From Pseudomonadota bacterium (GTDB lineage: Bacteria; Pseudomonadota; Alphaproteobacteria; Sphingomonadales; Sphingomonadaceae), in contig JAFAEG010000149.1 of assembly GCA_023424095.1 (NCBI GenBank), positions 1 to 41,172 of the forward strand: a DNA stretch of 41,172 nt. The letters are read 5' to 3'. The notes beneath the pieces are model-generated. The model was not told the origin of the DNA. It saw only the letters and a list, made by a program, of their open reading frames with translations, and did not search any database. Below are positions 14,940 to 23,440 of the stretch, one piece after another; the first letter of the stretch is position 1, and each line of letters begins with the position of its first letter. The translations under genes and the position numbers were made by a program.

Positions 14940-15181
14940 AGGACGAGGCCGATTGGGCAATCGTGCTGGTCCTGGTCGCCGGCCTGAAGCGGGCCCGGCC
15001 GGTGACGGTGGGCGACGCCTGCATCGGCTCCGGCGCCCCGGACACCACCGCTTTGCGCCGGATTCGCCGGCTGGACCAGGCCGGCATCCTGCGGCGCGCG
15101 CCGGACCCCGACGATGGCCGCCGCTCGCTTTTGTGGCTGACCAATCAGGCCGAAGCCAGGCTGCTCGACTACCTTGCCTGA
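14936..15181 (+). CDS. Winged-helix (MarR-like) DNA-binding protein
   Basis: From GTG 14936 this is an 81-residue winged helix-turn-helix. A helical start (DEADWAIVLVLVAGLKRARP) leads to the recognition region (DACIGSGAPDTTALRRIRRLDQAGIL) and a wing (RRAPDPDDGRRSLLWLT). The wing and the DxDDxRR stretch match the MarR family. The GTGA overlap with the preceding stop fits translational coupling. Upstream in the same frame, codons from about 14870 (ATAAERALAEFARRATAFPEV) read like a natural extension but have no start codon. The true N-terminus may therefore come from a frameshifted fusion with the membrane ORF. No ligand domain is present. Confidence 0.6.
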   Translation: MKDEADWAIVLVLVAGLKRARPVTVGDACIGSGAPDTTALRRIRRLDQAGILRRAPDPDDGRRSLLWLTNQAEARLLDYLA

Positions 15182-15252
15182 GGGCGGCGCTTCGGCAAAA
15201 GTCGCGGGCCGCCGGGTATGCCGCGCTTGCGTCATCGCCTACACTCCTGGCC

Positions 15253-16314
15253 GTGCCCGTCGCCCGCCTCAGCCTGACCGATTTCCGTTCCTACGCCGAT
15301 CTGGTGATCGAGCCGGGGCCCGGCCTCGTCATCCTCACTGGCGAGAATGGCGCGGGCAAGACCAACATCCTTGAGGCCGTCTCCCTGCTGGCCCCCGGCC
15401 GCGGCCTGCGCGGCGCCGCGCTCGGCGAGATGGCGCGCAGCAACGGTCCCGGCGGCTTCGGAGTCGCCGCCCAGCTCGATCAGACCGCCTTGGGCACCGG
15501 CACGCTCGCCGCAGCGCCGGACCGTCGCCTGGTCCGCATCAACGGCGCCGCCGCCGCCGCCAATTCCCTTAGCGAATGGCTCTCCGTGCTCTGGCTGACC
15601 CCGGCCATGGACCGGCTGTTCATCGAAGGCGCGTCCGGCCGCCGCCGCTTCCTCGACCGGCTGACCCTGGCCCTGCACCCCAGCCACGCCACCCACGCCG
15701 CCCGCTATGACGCCGCGATGCGGGCCCGCAACAAATTGCTCGGCGAGGATGGTCCGCCCGACCCGGCCTGGCTGGACGCGCTGGAGCATCGCATGGCCGA
15801 ACATGGCGCGGAGCTCGCCCTTGCCCGCACCGACACCGTCGCCGCTTTGTCGGCCGGCCTCGCGCAAGCGCCCGAAGGCCCCTTCGCCCGCGCCGCCATC
15901 GCGCTTGAAGGCGGTGACGCGACCGATCTCGCCACCGCCTTGCGCCAGGGCCGCGCCCGCGATGCCGCCGCCGGCCGCACCCTAATCGGCCCGCACCGCA
16001 CCGATCTGGTCGTCACCCACGAAGGCAAGCAGCAGCCCGCCGCCCGCGCCTCCACCGGCGAGCAGAAGGCGCTGCTGCTGAACCTGATCCTCGCCCATGC
16101 CGAATTGGTCCGCGATCGCAGCGGCCGCCCGCTCATCCTCCTGCTCGACGAAGTCGCCGCCCATCTCGATCCGGCCCGCCGCGCCATCCTGTTCGATCGG
16201 CTCGCGGCCACGGGCGGGCAGGTCTGGATGACCGGCACGGAGCCGGCCTTGTTCGACAGTGCACCACAGGCCGGCCGCTATCGCGTGACCGGCGGACGGA
16301 TCGAATCCGCCTAA
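15253..16314 (+). CDS. recF: DNA replication and repair protein RecF
   Basis: This 353-residue protein is the SMC-like ATPase that helps load RecA at gapped DNA. Visible features are the N-terminal LSLTDFRSY strand, the Walker A GENGAGKT (residues 30-37), the ABC-type signature in RASTGEQKALLLNL, and the Walker B LLLDEVAAHLDPARR. The length fits the family. The start taken is GTG 15253; no ribosome site is seen and upstream codons do not look coding. It is not next to dnaA, dnaN or gyrB here; gyrB lies 3.4 kb downstream. It follows the winged-helix gene by 71 bases. Confidence 0.93.
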   Translation: MPVARLSLTDFRSYADLVIEPGPGLVILTGENGAGKTNILEAVSLLAPGRGLRGAALGEMARSNGPGGFGVAAQLDQTALGTGTLAAAPDRRLVRINGAAAAANSLSEWLSVLWLTPAMDRLFIEGASGRRRFLDRLTLALHPSHATHAARYDAAMRARNKLLGEDGPPDPAWLDALEHRMAEHGAELALARTDTVAALSAGLAQAPEGPFARAAIALEGGDATDLATALRQGRARDAAAGRTLIGPHRTDLVVTHEGKQQPAARASTGEQKALLLNLILAHAELVRDRSGRPLILLLDEVAAHLDPARRAILFDRLAATGGQVWMTGTEPALFDSAPQAGRYRVTGGRIESA

Positions 16315-16342
16315 GGCAGGTTAACCCGACAAAGGGAGCCCC

Positions 16343-17950
16343 ATGCCGCGCAAGACAGCCGCCCGCCTCGACGTTCGCACTGCCCGGCCCGCCGATATTG
16401 CGGGCATTCTCGCCCTGATCGCGAAGGTTTATCCCGGCCAGGACAATTACACCGCCGGCATGGTGCGCGGCCAGATCAACAACTTCCCCGAAGGCCAGTT
16501 CGTCGTCGTCTACGAAGACGAGGTGGTCGGCTATTGCGCCGCCTCGCGGATCGACGAGGACGTCGCACTGGGTCCGCACGATTGGGCGTCAATCAGCGGC
16601 GGCGGTTTTGGCAGCCGCCACGATCCGACCGGCGACTGGCTGTACGGCTATGAACTGGCGGTCAGCCCCCGTCACCGCGGCCTGCGCATCGGCAAGAGGC
16701 TCTACGAGGCGCGGCGGGCTCTGGCCGAACGGCTCGAGTTGCGGGGCATCGTCTTCGGCGGTCGCATGCCCAATTATCGCCGCAACGCGAAGAAGGTCGA
16801 CGGTCCCGCCGATTATGTCGAGCAAGTGCGCGAGGGCAAATTGCGCGATCCCGTCGTCGGCTTTCAGATCGCCAATGGCTTCACGCCGATCGGCGTGTTG
16901 CAGGCCTATCTGCCGTCCGACTCCGCCTCGATGGGCTTCGCCGCGCACATGGTCTGGCGCAATCCTTATGTGGATCCCGGCGAAAGGCCCAAATTCCACG
17001 TTCCGCGCGGCGTCGAAAGCGTGCGCCTCGCCACCTGCCAGTTTCAGGCGCGCCAGGTCGGCGATTTCGCCGAATTCGTCCGCAACGTGGAATATTTCGT
17101 CGATGTCGCCTCCGGCTATCGCGCCGATTTCATCGTCTTCCCCGAATTGTTCACCCTGTCGCTCCTGTCCTTCGAGACCGAGACCCTTACGCCGGCAGAA
17201 GCGATCGACCGCCTGACCGAGCATCGCGAGCCGGTGGTCAAGGAACTCTCCCGCATGGCGCTGCGCTACAACATCAACATCGTCGGCGGTTCCCACCCGA
17301 CCCGAACCGACGATGGCGACATCCAGAACGTCGCCTATGTCTGCCTGCGCGACGGCTCGATCCACGCTCAGGAGAAAATCCATCCGACCCCGAACGAAGC
17401 TTATTGGTGGCGGATCAAGGGCGGCGACAGCGTCGACGTGATCCAGACCGACGTCGGGCCGATCGGCGTGCTGATCTGCTACGACAGCGAATTCCCCGAG
17501 CTCGCCCGCCGCCTGGTCGACGAAGGCGCGCGGATCATCTTCGTGCCCTTCTGCACCGACAACCGGCAGGGCTACATGCGCGTGCGCTATTGCTCGCAGG
17601 CGCGCGCCATCGAAAACCAATGCTTCGTGGTGATGAGCGGCAATGTGGGCAATTTGCCGAACGTGGACAATATGGACGTGCAATATGCCCAGTCCTGCAT
17701 CCTCACCCCCTGCGACTTTCCGTTCGCCCGCGACGGCATCGCAGCGGAATCGAGCGAGAATATCGAGACCCTGACCATCGCCGACGTGAATCTGGCCGAT
17801 CTCACCTGGGCGCGGGCGGAGGGGACCGTCCGCAACCTCACCGACCGGCGGTTCGACCTCTACCGGATCAACTGGACCCGGTCGCCGCGCGGCGGCTCGC
17901 AGGCACCGCGGGGCCGCCCGACGCAGCAGCATGGTCCGGGCGGCGGCTAG
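16343..17950 (+). CDS. Fused GNAT acetyltransferase and nitrilase-type amidohydrolase
   Basis: This 535-residue two-domain enzyme has an N-terminal GNAT domain (residues about 10-215; acetyl-CoA loop around SPRHRGLRIGKRLYEA) and a carbon-nitrogen hydrolase domain from about 228 to 515. The hydrolase triad is intact: Glu268 (FPELFT), Lys345 (EKIHPT) and Cys379 (LICYDSEFPE), with normal spacing. Such fusions are known in many bacteria. The C-N hydrolase half should cleave an amide or nitrile and the GNAT half acylate an amine, but the substrate is not established. GGGAG lies just before the ATG. It is convergent with the serine hydrolase gene, 15 bases away. The C-terminal 20 residues are Gly/Arg-rich and variable. 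Confidence 0.92.
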   Translation: MPRKTAARLDVRTARPADIAGILALIAKVYPGQDNYTAGMVRGQINNFPEGQFVVVYEDEVVGYCAASRIDEDVALGPHDWASISGGGFGSRHDPTGDWLYGYELAVSPRHRGLRIGKRLYEARRALAERLELRGIVFGGRMPNYRRNAKKVDGPADYVEQVREGKLRDPVVGFQIANGFTPIGVLQAYLPSDSASMGFAAHMVWRNPYVDPGERPKFHVPRGVESVRLATCQFQARQVGDFAEFVRNVEYFVDVASGYRADFIVFPELFTLSLLSFETETLTPAEAIDRLTEHREPVVKELSRMALRYNINIVGGSHPTRTDDGDIQNVAYVCLRDGSIHAQEKIHPTPNEAYWWRIKGGDSVDVIQTDVGPIGVLICYDSEFPELARRLVDEGARIIFVPFCTDNRQGYMRVRYCSQARAIENQCFVVMSGNVGNLPNVDNMDVQYAQSCILTPCDFPFARDGIAAESSENIETLTIADVNLADLTWARAEGTVRNLTDRRFDLYRINWTRSPRGGSQAPRGRPTQQHGPGGG

Positions 17951-17965
17951 ACACGCCAATGCGCG

Positions 17966-19390
17966 TCACGTCTGGAAGCTGATCTCCAGCGTGCGGGTCG
18001 CGCTGAACGGCGCGCGGAAGCCGCCGCCTGCCTGCGCCCGCAGATCGTAAATGCCGTAGGGCGTCACCAGCCCGGCCCGCGACAGGCCGCCCGCCGGATC
18101 GATCGCCACCACGCGCAATTCCCCGTCGGCGCTCTGCATCCCGCCATCGAGCATCGCCTTCAGCGCACCGGTCGCCTCGATCCGCCCGACGCACAGGCCA
18201 TTCTCGCTGGCAAAGCGCGCAGTGCCGCTCACCGCCTCGCCATTGAACGTGCCGCTATAGCGCTGCGCTGAGACCGGGCAGGCGGCGGCGACTAGATTTG
18301 CCGGGGTGGCGCGATGCGGCGCGGCGAGCATCTGCGCGCTCCCCTCGATCGCCGACACCCATGAGGCGTTGGAGAGCAGGCTCACCGCCGTCTTCTCCGC
18401 TCGCCACAGCACCAAAGCGCTGCGCGCCCCGGTCGCATTGCCGGCATGATGGGCGATCGCCCCGCCATCCGCATCCGTCCCCAGCCGCCAGCCGAAGCCG
18501 AGCTTGAACTCGCGGTCACTTACCTCATTGCCGTCATTCAGCCGCACCGGCCGCAACATCATGTCGAAGGTCGCGGCGCGGACGATCCGGTCCTGGGTCA
18601 TCAGCCCGCCGAAGGTCGCCAGCGCCGACGGCGTCGCCGCCATGCCGCCGCCGCCCCAGGTGTAACTGAAATCGTTCGGCCGCGCCCGGCCCGCCTGCCG
18701 CGCGGTGAATTCGTACGGCCGCGCCGCATTTTCGTTCGGCCCGTCGGCGACGTCGCGCATCACCGCCAGCCCCGGCGTCACCTCGCGCGTCACATAATCG
18801 GGGAACAGCATTCCTGCCTGTTCCTCCACCATCGCGCCGAGCAAGGTGTAGCCCCAGGAGGAGTAGCTGTAGCCCGCGCCGGGTGCACCGATCTGCGGCT
18901 GCGCCTCGAAGATCGCCACCGCCGCCCGCGAGGTCGGGTAGTGAGTCTGGCCGAGGTTGGTGAAATCCTGCGGGGCATAATGCGGCAGCCCGGAAATATG
19001 CGCCGCCAACTGCCGCGCGTTCATCGGCGCCCAGTCGTTGCGCAGCCAGGGCAGCACGCTCGTCACCGGCGCATCGAGATCCAGCCGGCCCTGTTCGGCC
19101 AGCTTCGCCGCCGCGGTCGCCGCCAGCAGCTTGGAGACGCTGGCCAGCCGGAAGATCGTGTCGGCCGTCACCGGCAGCCCCCCCTCGACATCGCGCAGCC
19201 CAGCCGATCCACGCCAGACGATCCGGTCGTCCCGCCACACCGCAGCACCGAATCCCGGCACCCCCGAGACCGCAACGAGATCGTCCAGCATCCTCTGCGA
19301 AAGCTCGGCGGAGGGTGGCGCGGCGAGCGCCGGCGCGGCGGCGGCAAAGGCGGTGACCAGCAGGATCGGACGGAGCGATGAAAGCGACAC
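17966..19390 (-). CDS. Exported serine hydrolase (class C beta-lactamase fold)
   Basis: This 474-residue protein has a signal peptide (residues 1-24, ending ALAA) and a serine beta-lactamase-type domain. The SxxK active site is SVSK (ASVSKLL). The second motif, usually Tyr-x-Asn, reads YSS, and the third reads HAG in HHAGNATG. A C-terminal beta-rich lipocalin-like extension follows. Members include esterases and D-aminopeptidases as well as penicillin-binding-like proteins. I start at GTG 19390, because GGAGG lies 4 bases upstream; the in-frame ATG 19405 has no ribosome site. The replaced Asn makes beta-lactamase activity doubtful. It is convergent with the GNAT-nitrilase gene. Confidence 0.88.
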   Translation of the reverse strand: MSLSSLRPILLVTAFAAAAPALAAPPSAELSQRMLDDLVAVSGVPGFGAAVWRDDRIVWRGSAGLRDVEGGLPVTADTIFRLASVSKLLAATAAAKLAEQGRLDLDAPVTSVLPWLRNDWAPMNARQLAAHISGLPHYAPQDFTNLGQTHYPTSRAAVAIFEAQPQIGAPGAGYSYSSWGYTLLGAMVEEQAGMLFPDYVTREVTPGLAVMRDVADGPNENAARPYEFTARQAGRARPNDFSYTWGGGGMAATPSALATFGGLMTQDRIVRAATFDMMLRPVRLNDGNEVSDREFKLGFGWRLGTDADGGAIAHHAGNATGARSALVLWRAEKTAVSLLSNASWVSAIEGSAQMLAAPHRATPANLVAAACPVSAQRYSGTFNGEAVSGTARFASENGLCVGRIEATGALKAMLDGGMQSADGELRVVAIDPAGGLSRAGLVTPYGIYDLRAQAGGGFRAPFSATRTLEISFQT

Positions 19391-19696
19391 GGGACCTCCA
19401 GTCATTTCGGGCGCACAATAGTTTGGCCGCGCGTCGATCGCGCAAGTGGAGGGCCGCATCGAAGCGGCAAAGCGGGCGATCCGCGCGCCAGTCCGCGCCG
19501 CAACCGGCCCGGGCGATTTTCCTGCCGGATAGCGGCCATGCTATGCTCGCGGACCGGCTCTTTCACAGCGCATTTTTCCCCGGTCTTGGGCTGCCCCGGC
19601 GCAAACAGCGCCTGACCGTGAACTTCGTGAACTTCTCCACCGTGAAGGCGTCCATTTTCCTCGCCTTTCCGCCTTTGTCTTCCTATATGATGGACT
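19391..19696. other. Intergenic region between the serine hydrolase and gyrB
   Basis: No believable gene is seen in these 306 bases. They hold a small hairpin GGCGC-AAACA-GCGCC (19598-19612), a tandem GTGAACTTC repeat (19618-19626 and 19627-19635), and a TATGAT (19686-19691) that could be a -10 element directly before gyrB. No convincing -35 partner is visible. Divergent promoters for both neighbours must lie here. Confidence 0.5.
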
Positions 19697-22207
19697 ATGG
19701 CAACTTCCCCCAATGAGAGCAGCTACGGCGCCGATTCCATCAAGGTGCTGAAGGGGCTGGACGCGGTCCGCAAACGGCCCGGAATGTATATCGGCGACAC
19801 GGACGACGGTTCGGGCCTGCACCACATGGTGTTCGAGGTGTCCGACAATGCGATCGACGAGGCTTTGGCCGGTCATTGCGACCGAATCCTGATCACGCTC
19901 AATGCCGACGGCTCGGTCAGCGTCGAGGATAATGGCCGCGGCATCCCGACCGGCATCCATGCCGAGGAAGGCGTGTCGGCGGCCGAGGTCATCATGACCC
20001 AGCTCCATGCCGGCGGTAAGTTCGAGAATAGCTCGGACGAAAATGCCTATAAGGTGTCCGGCGGCCTGCACGGCGTCGGCGTCTCGGTGGTGAATGCGCT
20101 CAGCGAATGGCTTGAGCTGACCATCTGGCGCGACGGCATCGAACATTGGATGCGCTTCGAACATGGCGACGCGGTTGCGCCTCTGGTCGAGCGCGGCCCG
20201 GCTGGCGAAGGCCGCAAGGGCACGCGGGTCACCTTCCTGCCCTCGACCGACACGTTCAAGAACGTCACCGAATTCAACTGGGACACGCTCGAGCATCGCT
20301 TCCGGGAGCTCGCCTTCCTGAACTCCGGCGTCCGCCTCCTGCTCGTCGACGCGCGTCACGAGGAAGAGAAGCAGGTCGAATTGTTCTACGAAGGCGGCAT
20401 CGCCGCGTTCGTCCGCTATCTCGATCGCGCCAAGACGCCGATCGTGCCGGATCCGCTCGCGATCAGCGGCCAGCGCGACGATATCGGCATCGACGTCGCG
20501 CTCGAATGGAATGATTCCTATTACGAAAACGTCCTGTGCTTTACCAACAACATCCCGCAGCGTGACGGCGGCACCCACCTCGCCGCCTTCCGCTCGGCGC
20601 TCACCCGCACGCTCAACAATTTCGCCGAGCGCTCCGGGGCGCTGAAGCGCGAGAAGGTCAATCTGACCGGCGAGGATATGCGCGAGGGCCTGACCGCGAT
20701 CGTCTCGGTCAAGCTGCCCGACCCCAAATTCGGCAGCCAGACCAAGGACAAGCTCGTCTCGTCCGAAGTGCGCCAGCCGCTGGAAAGCCTGATCGCCGAC
20801 AAGCTCGCCGAATGGCTCGAGGAAAATCCCGCTGTCGCCAAGGCAGTCGTGCAGAAGATCATCGACGCCGCCGCCGCCCGCGAAGCCGCCCGCAAGGCGC
20901 GCGAGGCTAGCCGCAAGTCGGTGATGGGCGTCGCGTCGCTGCCCGGCAAGCTGGCCGATTGTCAGGAAAAGGACCCGGCCAAGTCGGAACTGTTCCTGGT
21001 CGAGGGTGACTCGGCCGGCGGCTCCGCCAAGCAAGGCCGCGACCGCCATTATCAGGCGATCCTGCCGCTGCGCGGTAAAATCCTGAACGTCGAACGGGCC
21101 CGTTTCGACCGCATGCTGTCATCGAAGGAAGTCGGCACGCTCATCCAGGCGATGGGCACCGGCATCGGCCGCGAAGACTTCAACATCGACAAGCTTCGCT
21201 ATCACAAGATCGTCATCATGACCGACGCCGACGTCGACGGCGCGCACATCCGCACGCTCTTGCTGACCTTCTTCTACCGGCAGATGCCCGACATCATTGA
21301 GCGCGGACACCTCTTCATCGCCCAGCCGCCGCTCTACAAGGTCGCGAAGGGCCGGTCCGAGGTCTACCTCAAGGACAATGCCGCACTCGACGATTATCTC
21401 GTCGAGGCCGGGATCGACACGCTGCGGCTGCAGACCAATGACGGCCCGCTGTTCGGCGAGGCGCTGCGCAAGCTGATCGAGCATAGCCGCCGGATGAAGG
21501 CGCTGATGGCCTATGTCCCGCGCCGCTACGATCCCGCGATCATCGAGGCGCTGGCGCTGAACGGCGCGCTCGATCCGAAGCTGGAGCAGAAGGGCCGCGG
21601 CGAGGCGCTGACCCGGACTGCCGCCTGGCTGAACGCCGTCGATGAGGAAGGTCAGTGGACCGCCATTCCGGGTCAGGACGGCAACATCCTCCTCTCCCGC
21701 CTGTGGCGCGGAGTCACCGATCACCATGTGATTGACCACAAATTCCTGGTCAGCGCGGAAGCCCGCAAGCTGCACACCCTGACCGGCGAACAGGCCGACG
21801 CTTATGCCGCACCGGCGCGTCTGGTGACCGCCAGGACCAGCGCCCCGGCGCAGGCGGAAGCGGTGGAAGCCGTGGATGCCGAAGCGGACGAGACGGAAGC
21901 TGAGGACATCGCGCCGGTTTCCACGAAGGGCACTTTGGTTACCCGCCCGTCCGAATTGCTGGAAGGCATCTTCGCCGCCGGCCGCAAGGGCCTCAGCGTG
22001 CAGCGCTACAAGGGCCTCGGCGAGATGAACGCCGATCAGCTCTGGGAAACCACTTTGGACCCGGAAAATCGCGCCATGCTCCGGGTCGAAATCTCCCAGG
22101 CCGACGTCGCCGACGAAATCTTCACCCGCTTGATGGGCGATGTCGTCGAACCCCGCCGCGACTTCATTCAGGAGAACGCCCTCAACGTGGCCAATCTCGA
22201 TGTCTGA
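19697..22207 (+). CDS. gyrB: DNA gyrase subunit B
   Basis: This 836-residue protein is the ATPase subunit of gyrase. The GHKL ATP-binding domain begins at once (KGLDAVRKRPGMYIGDT; EVSDNAIDEALAG), followed by the transducer domain. The TOPRIM domain has EGDSAGG, with its catalytic Glu at 436, and the MTDADVDGAH metal site. The C-terminal QRYKGLGEMNADQLWETT signature is present. A low-complexity acidic Ala/Glu insertion (residues about 713-741) accounts for the length above the E. coli protein (804). No ribosome site lies before ATG 19697, and a TATGAT ends 5 bases upstream, so a leaderless transcript is possible. The ACT-domain gene overlaps its stop by 8 bases. Confidence 0.97.
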   Translation: MATSPNESSYGADSIKVLKGLDAVRKRPGMYIGDTDDGSGLHHMVFEVSDNAIDEALAGHCDRILITLNADGSVSVEDNGRGIPTGIHAEEGVSAAEVIMTQLHAGGKFENSSDENAYKVSGGLHGVGVSVVNALSEWLELTIWRDGIEHWMRFEHGDAVAPLVERGPAGEGRKGTRVTFLPSTDTFKNVTEFNWDTLEHRFRELAFLNSGVRLLLVDARHEEEKQVELFYEGGIAAFVRYLDRAKTPIVPDPLAISGQRDDIGIDVALEWNDSYYENVLCFTNNIPQRDGGTHLAAFRSALTRTLNNFAERSGALKREKVNLTGEDMREGLTAIVSVKLPDPKFGSQTKDKLVSSEVRQPLESLIADKLAEWLEENPAVAKAVVQKIIDAAAAREAARKAREASRKSVMGVASLPGKLADCQEKDPAKSELFLVEGDSAGGSAKQGRDRHYQAILPLRGKILNVERARFDRMLSSKEVGTLIQAMGTGIGREDFNIDKLRYHKIVIMTDADVDGAHIRTLLLTFFYRQMPDIIERGHLFIAQPPLYKVAKGRSEVYLKDNAALDDYLVEAGIDTLRLQTNDGPLFGEALRKLIEHSRRMKALMAYVPRRYDPAIIEALALNGALDPKLEQKGRGEALTRTAAWLNAVDEEGQWTAIPGQDGNILLSRLWRGVTDHHVIDHKFLVSAEARKLHTLTGEQADAYAAPARLVTARTSAPAQAEAVEAVDAEADETEAEDIAPVSTKGTLVTRPSELLEGIFAAGRKGLSVQRYKGLGEMNADQLWETTLDPENRAMLRVEISQADVADEIFTRLMGDVVEPRRDFIQENALNVANLDV

Positions 22208-22604
22208 CAAGCTTTTCGACATCCACGTCCGGCTGTCGGACGAGCCCGGCGCGCTCGGCTGCTTCGGCGAGGCGCTGGGCCGCGCCGGGGTCAGCCTGGA
22301 AGGCGGCGGCGTGTTCGCGATCTCCGGGGTCGGCCACGCCCATTTCCTGATCGCCGATGGCGAGGCCGGAAGGGCCGCCGCAATCGCTGCGGGCCTCGAC
22401 GTCGTGGCGGTGCGCGAAGTCCTGGTCCGCAAGCTCGCTCAGGGCCGTCCGGGCGAGCTTGGCCGGCTCGCGGCCGCTTTGGGCGCGGCCGGGATCAACA
22501 TCATCACCCAATATAGCGACCACGATAATCAGCTGATCCTGGTCGTCGACGATCCCGTCCGGGCGGACGAAGTCACCCGCGAATGGGACCCTAAGCGCGC
22601 CTGA
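22200..22604 (+). CDS. Two-ACT-domain amino-acid-binding protein
   Basis: This 134-residue protein appears to be two ACT-like repeats: residues about 5-55 (FDIHVRLSDEPGALGCFGEAL) and about 68-125 (VRKLAQGRPGELGRLAAAL, then INIITQYSD). ACT modules bind amino acids or purines and act as allosteric sensors; stand-alone pairs have no fixed role. The ATG at 22200 lies inside the gyrB stop region (8-base overlap), so it is translated from the gyrB message. It is convergent with the DUF1206 gene, and the two coding regions overlap by 14 bases. Confidence 0.82.
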   Translation: MSDKLFDIHVRLSDEPGALGCFGEALGRAGVSLEGGGVFAISGVGHAHFLIADGEAGRAAAIAAGLDVVAVREVLVRKLAQGRPGELGRLAAALGAAGINIITQYSDHDNQLILVVDDPVRADEVTREWDPKRA

Positions 22605-23391
22605 ACCAGCGCCCGGCGAGCTTCGCCCTTCTGTCCACATCCTCGTCCCTGATCCGCAGCCACATCGCCGCCATCAGGCTGAACACGCCGAACAGGAACA
22701 GGCCGGCCGCGACCACCGGGAACACCCATTCCCGCTGCGCGATCACGTCGAGCGCGCTGTCGAAGCCCAAGGGCCGGTCGCCCCAGCCGATCGCCACGGC
22801 CAGCACCTGCCAGCCGATCACCACGAAGACGATGCCTCGGGCCAGATAGCCCACCGTCCCGGCGAAGCGGGCGAAGCGCGGCTGGCGCGCGTGCAGGAAG
22901 CGCATGAAGGCGCCGCGCAGCCCGATCAGGCATTGGCCGACGCCGGTGATGATGATGATCACCCCGACCGCGCCGACCAGCCACAGGCCGCCAGGCCAGG
23001 CTGCGGCGGTGCTCGCGGCCGCTTCCTCCTGCCCGTCCGTCCCAGCGCTCCCGGATTCGGCGATCAGGATCGCGCCCGCGCAGAGCAGCCAGTGGCCGAG
23101 CCCGCTCACCACCAGCCCGATGCGGGTGATGATGCCGTAGATCGAGCGGCCCTCGTCATCGAGATCGAGGATGCCGCCGATCAGCCGCCACAGGCCATAG
23201 CCGAACAGGCCGACGGCGAGCGCGATGATCAGCACCTGGCCGAACGGCGCGTCGCGCAGCCGCTCCATCACCGTCGCGGCATGGGTTCCGTGCGTCGTCG
23301 CCAGCGCGAAATAGCCGAGCGCCAGATAGACGACGCCGCGCGCCGCGAAGCCGGCACGGGCATAAGGTTCGAGACGCAGGAGCCGTTGCAC
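22591..23391 (-). CDS. DUF1206 membrane protein
   Basis: This 266-residue integral membrane protein is built from three related two-helix units, as in DUF1206. Each unit opens with an RxGxxARGxVY-like motif (ARAGFAARGVVYLALGYFA near residue 12, ITRIGLVVSGLGHWLLCAG near 88, and FAGTVGYLARGIVFVVIGW near 175). An Ala/Glu-rich loop after residue 113 is probably exposed. Function is unknown. The start taken is GTG 23391. Its end overlaps the end of the convergent ACT gene. Confidence 0.88.
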   Translation of the reverse strand: MQRLLRLEPYARAGFAARGVVYLALGYFALATTHGTHAATVMERLRDAPFGQVLIIALAVGLFGYGLWRLIGGILDLDDEGRSIYGIITRIGLVVSGLGHWLLCAGAILIAESGSAGTDGQEEAAASTAAAWPGGLWLVGAVGVIIIITGVGQCLIGLRGAFMRFLHARQPRFARFAGTVGYLARGIVFVVIGWQVLAVAIGWGDRPLGFDSALDVIAQREWVFPVVAAGLFLFGVFSLMAAMWLRIRDEDVDRRAKLAGRWFRRA

Positions 23392-23440
23392 CGCCGCACC
23401 CTAGGGGCGTGGCGGTGCAAGCGGAAGGCGGCGCAATGAC

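Noticed and set aside
15182..19696. Replication origin near recF and gyrB
   Set aside because: No dnaA or dnaN, no cluster of DnaA boxes and no AT-rich unwinding element are seen.
19541..21049. 502-codon open frame on the minus strand
   Set aside because: It lies opposite gyrB, a certain gene, and its translation resembles no family.
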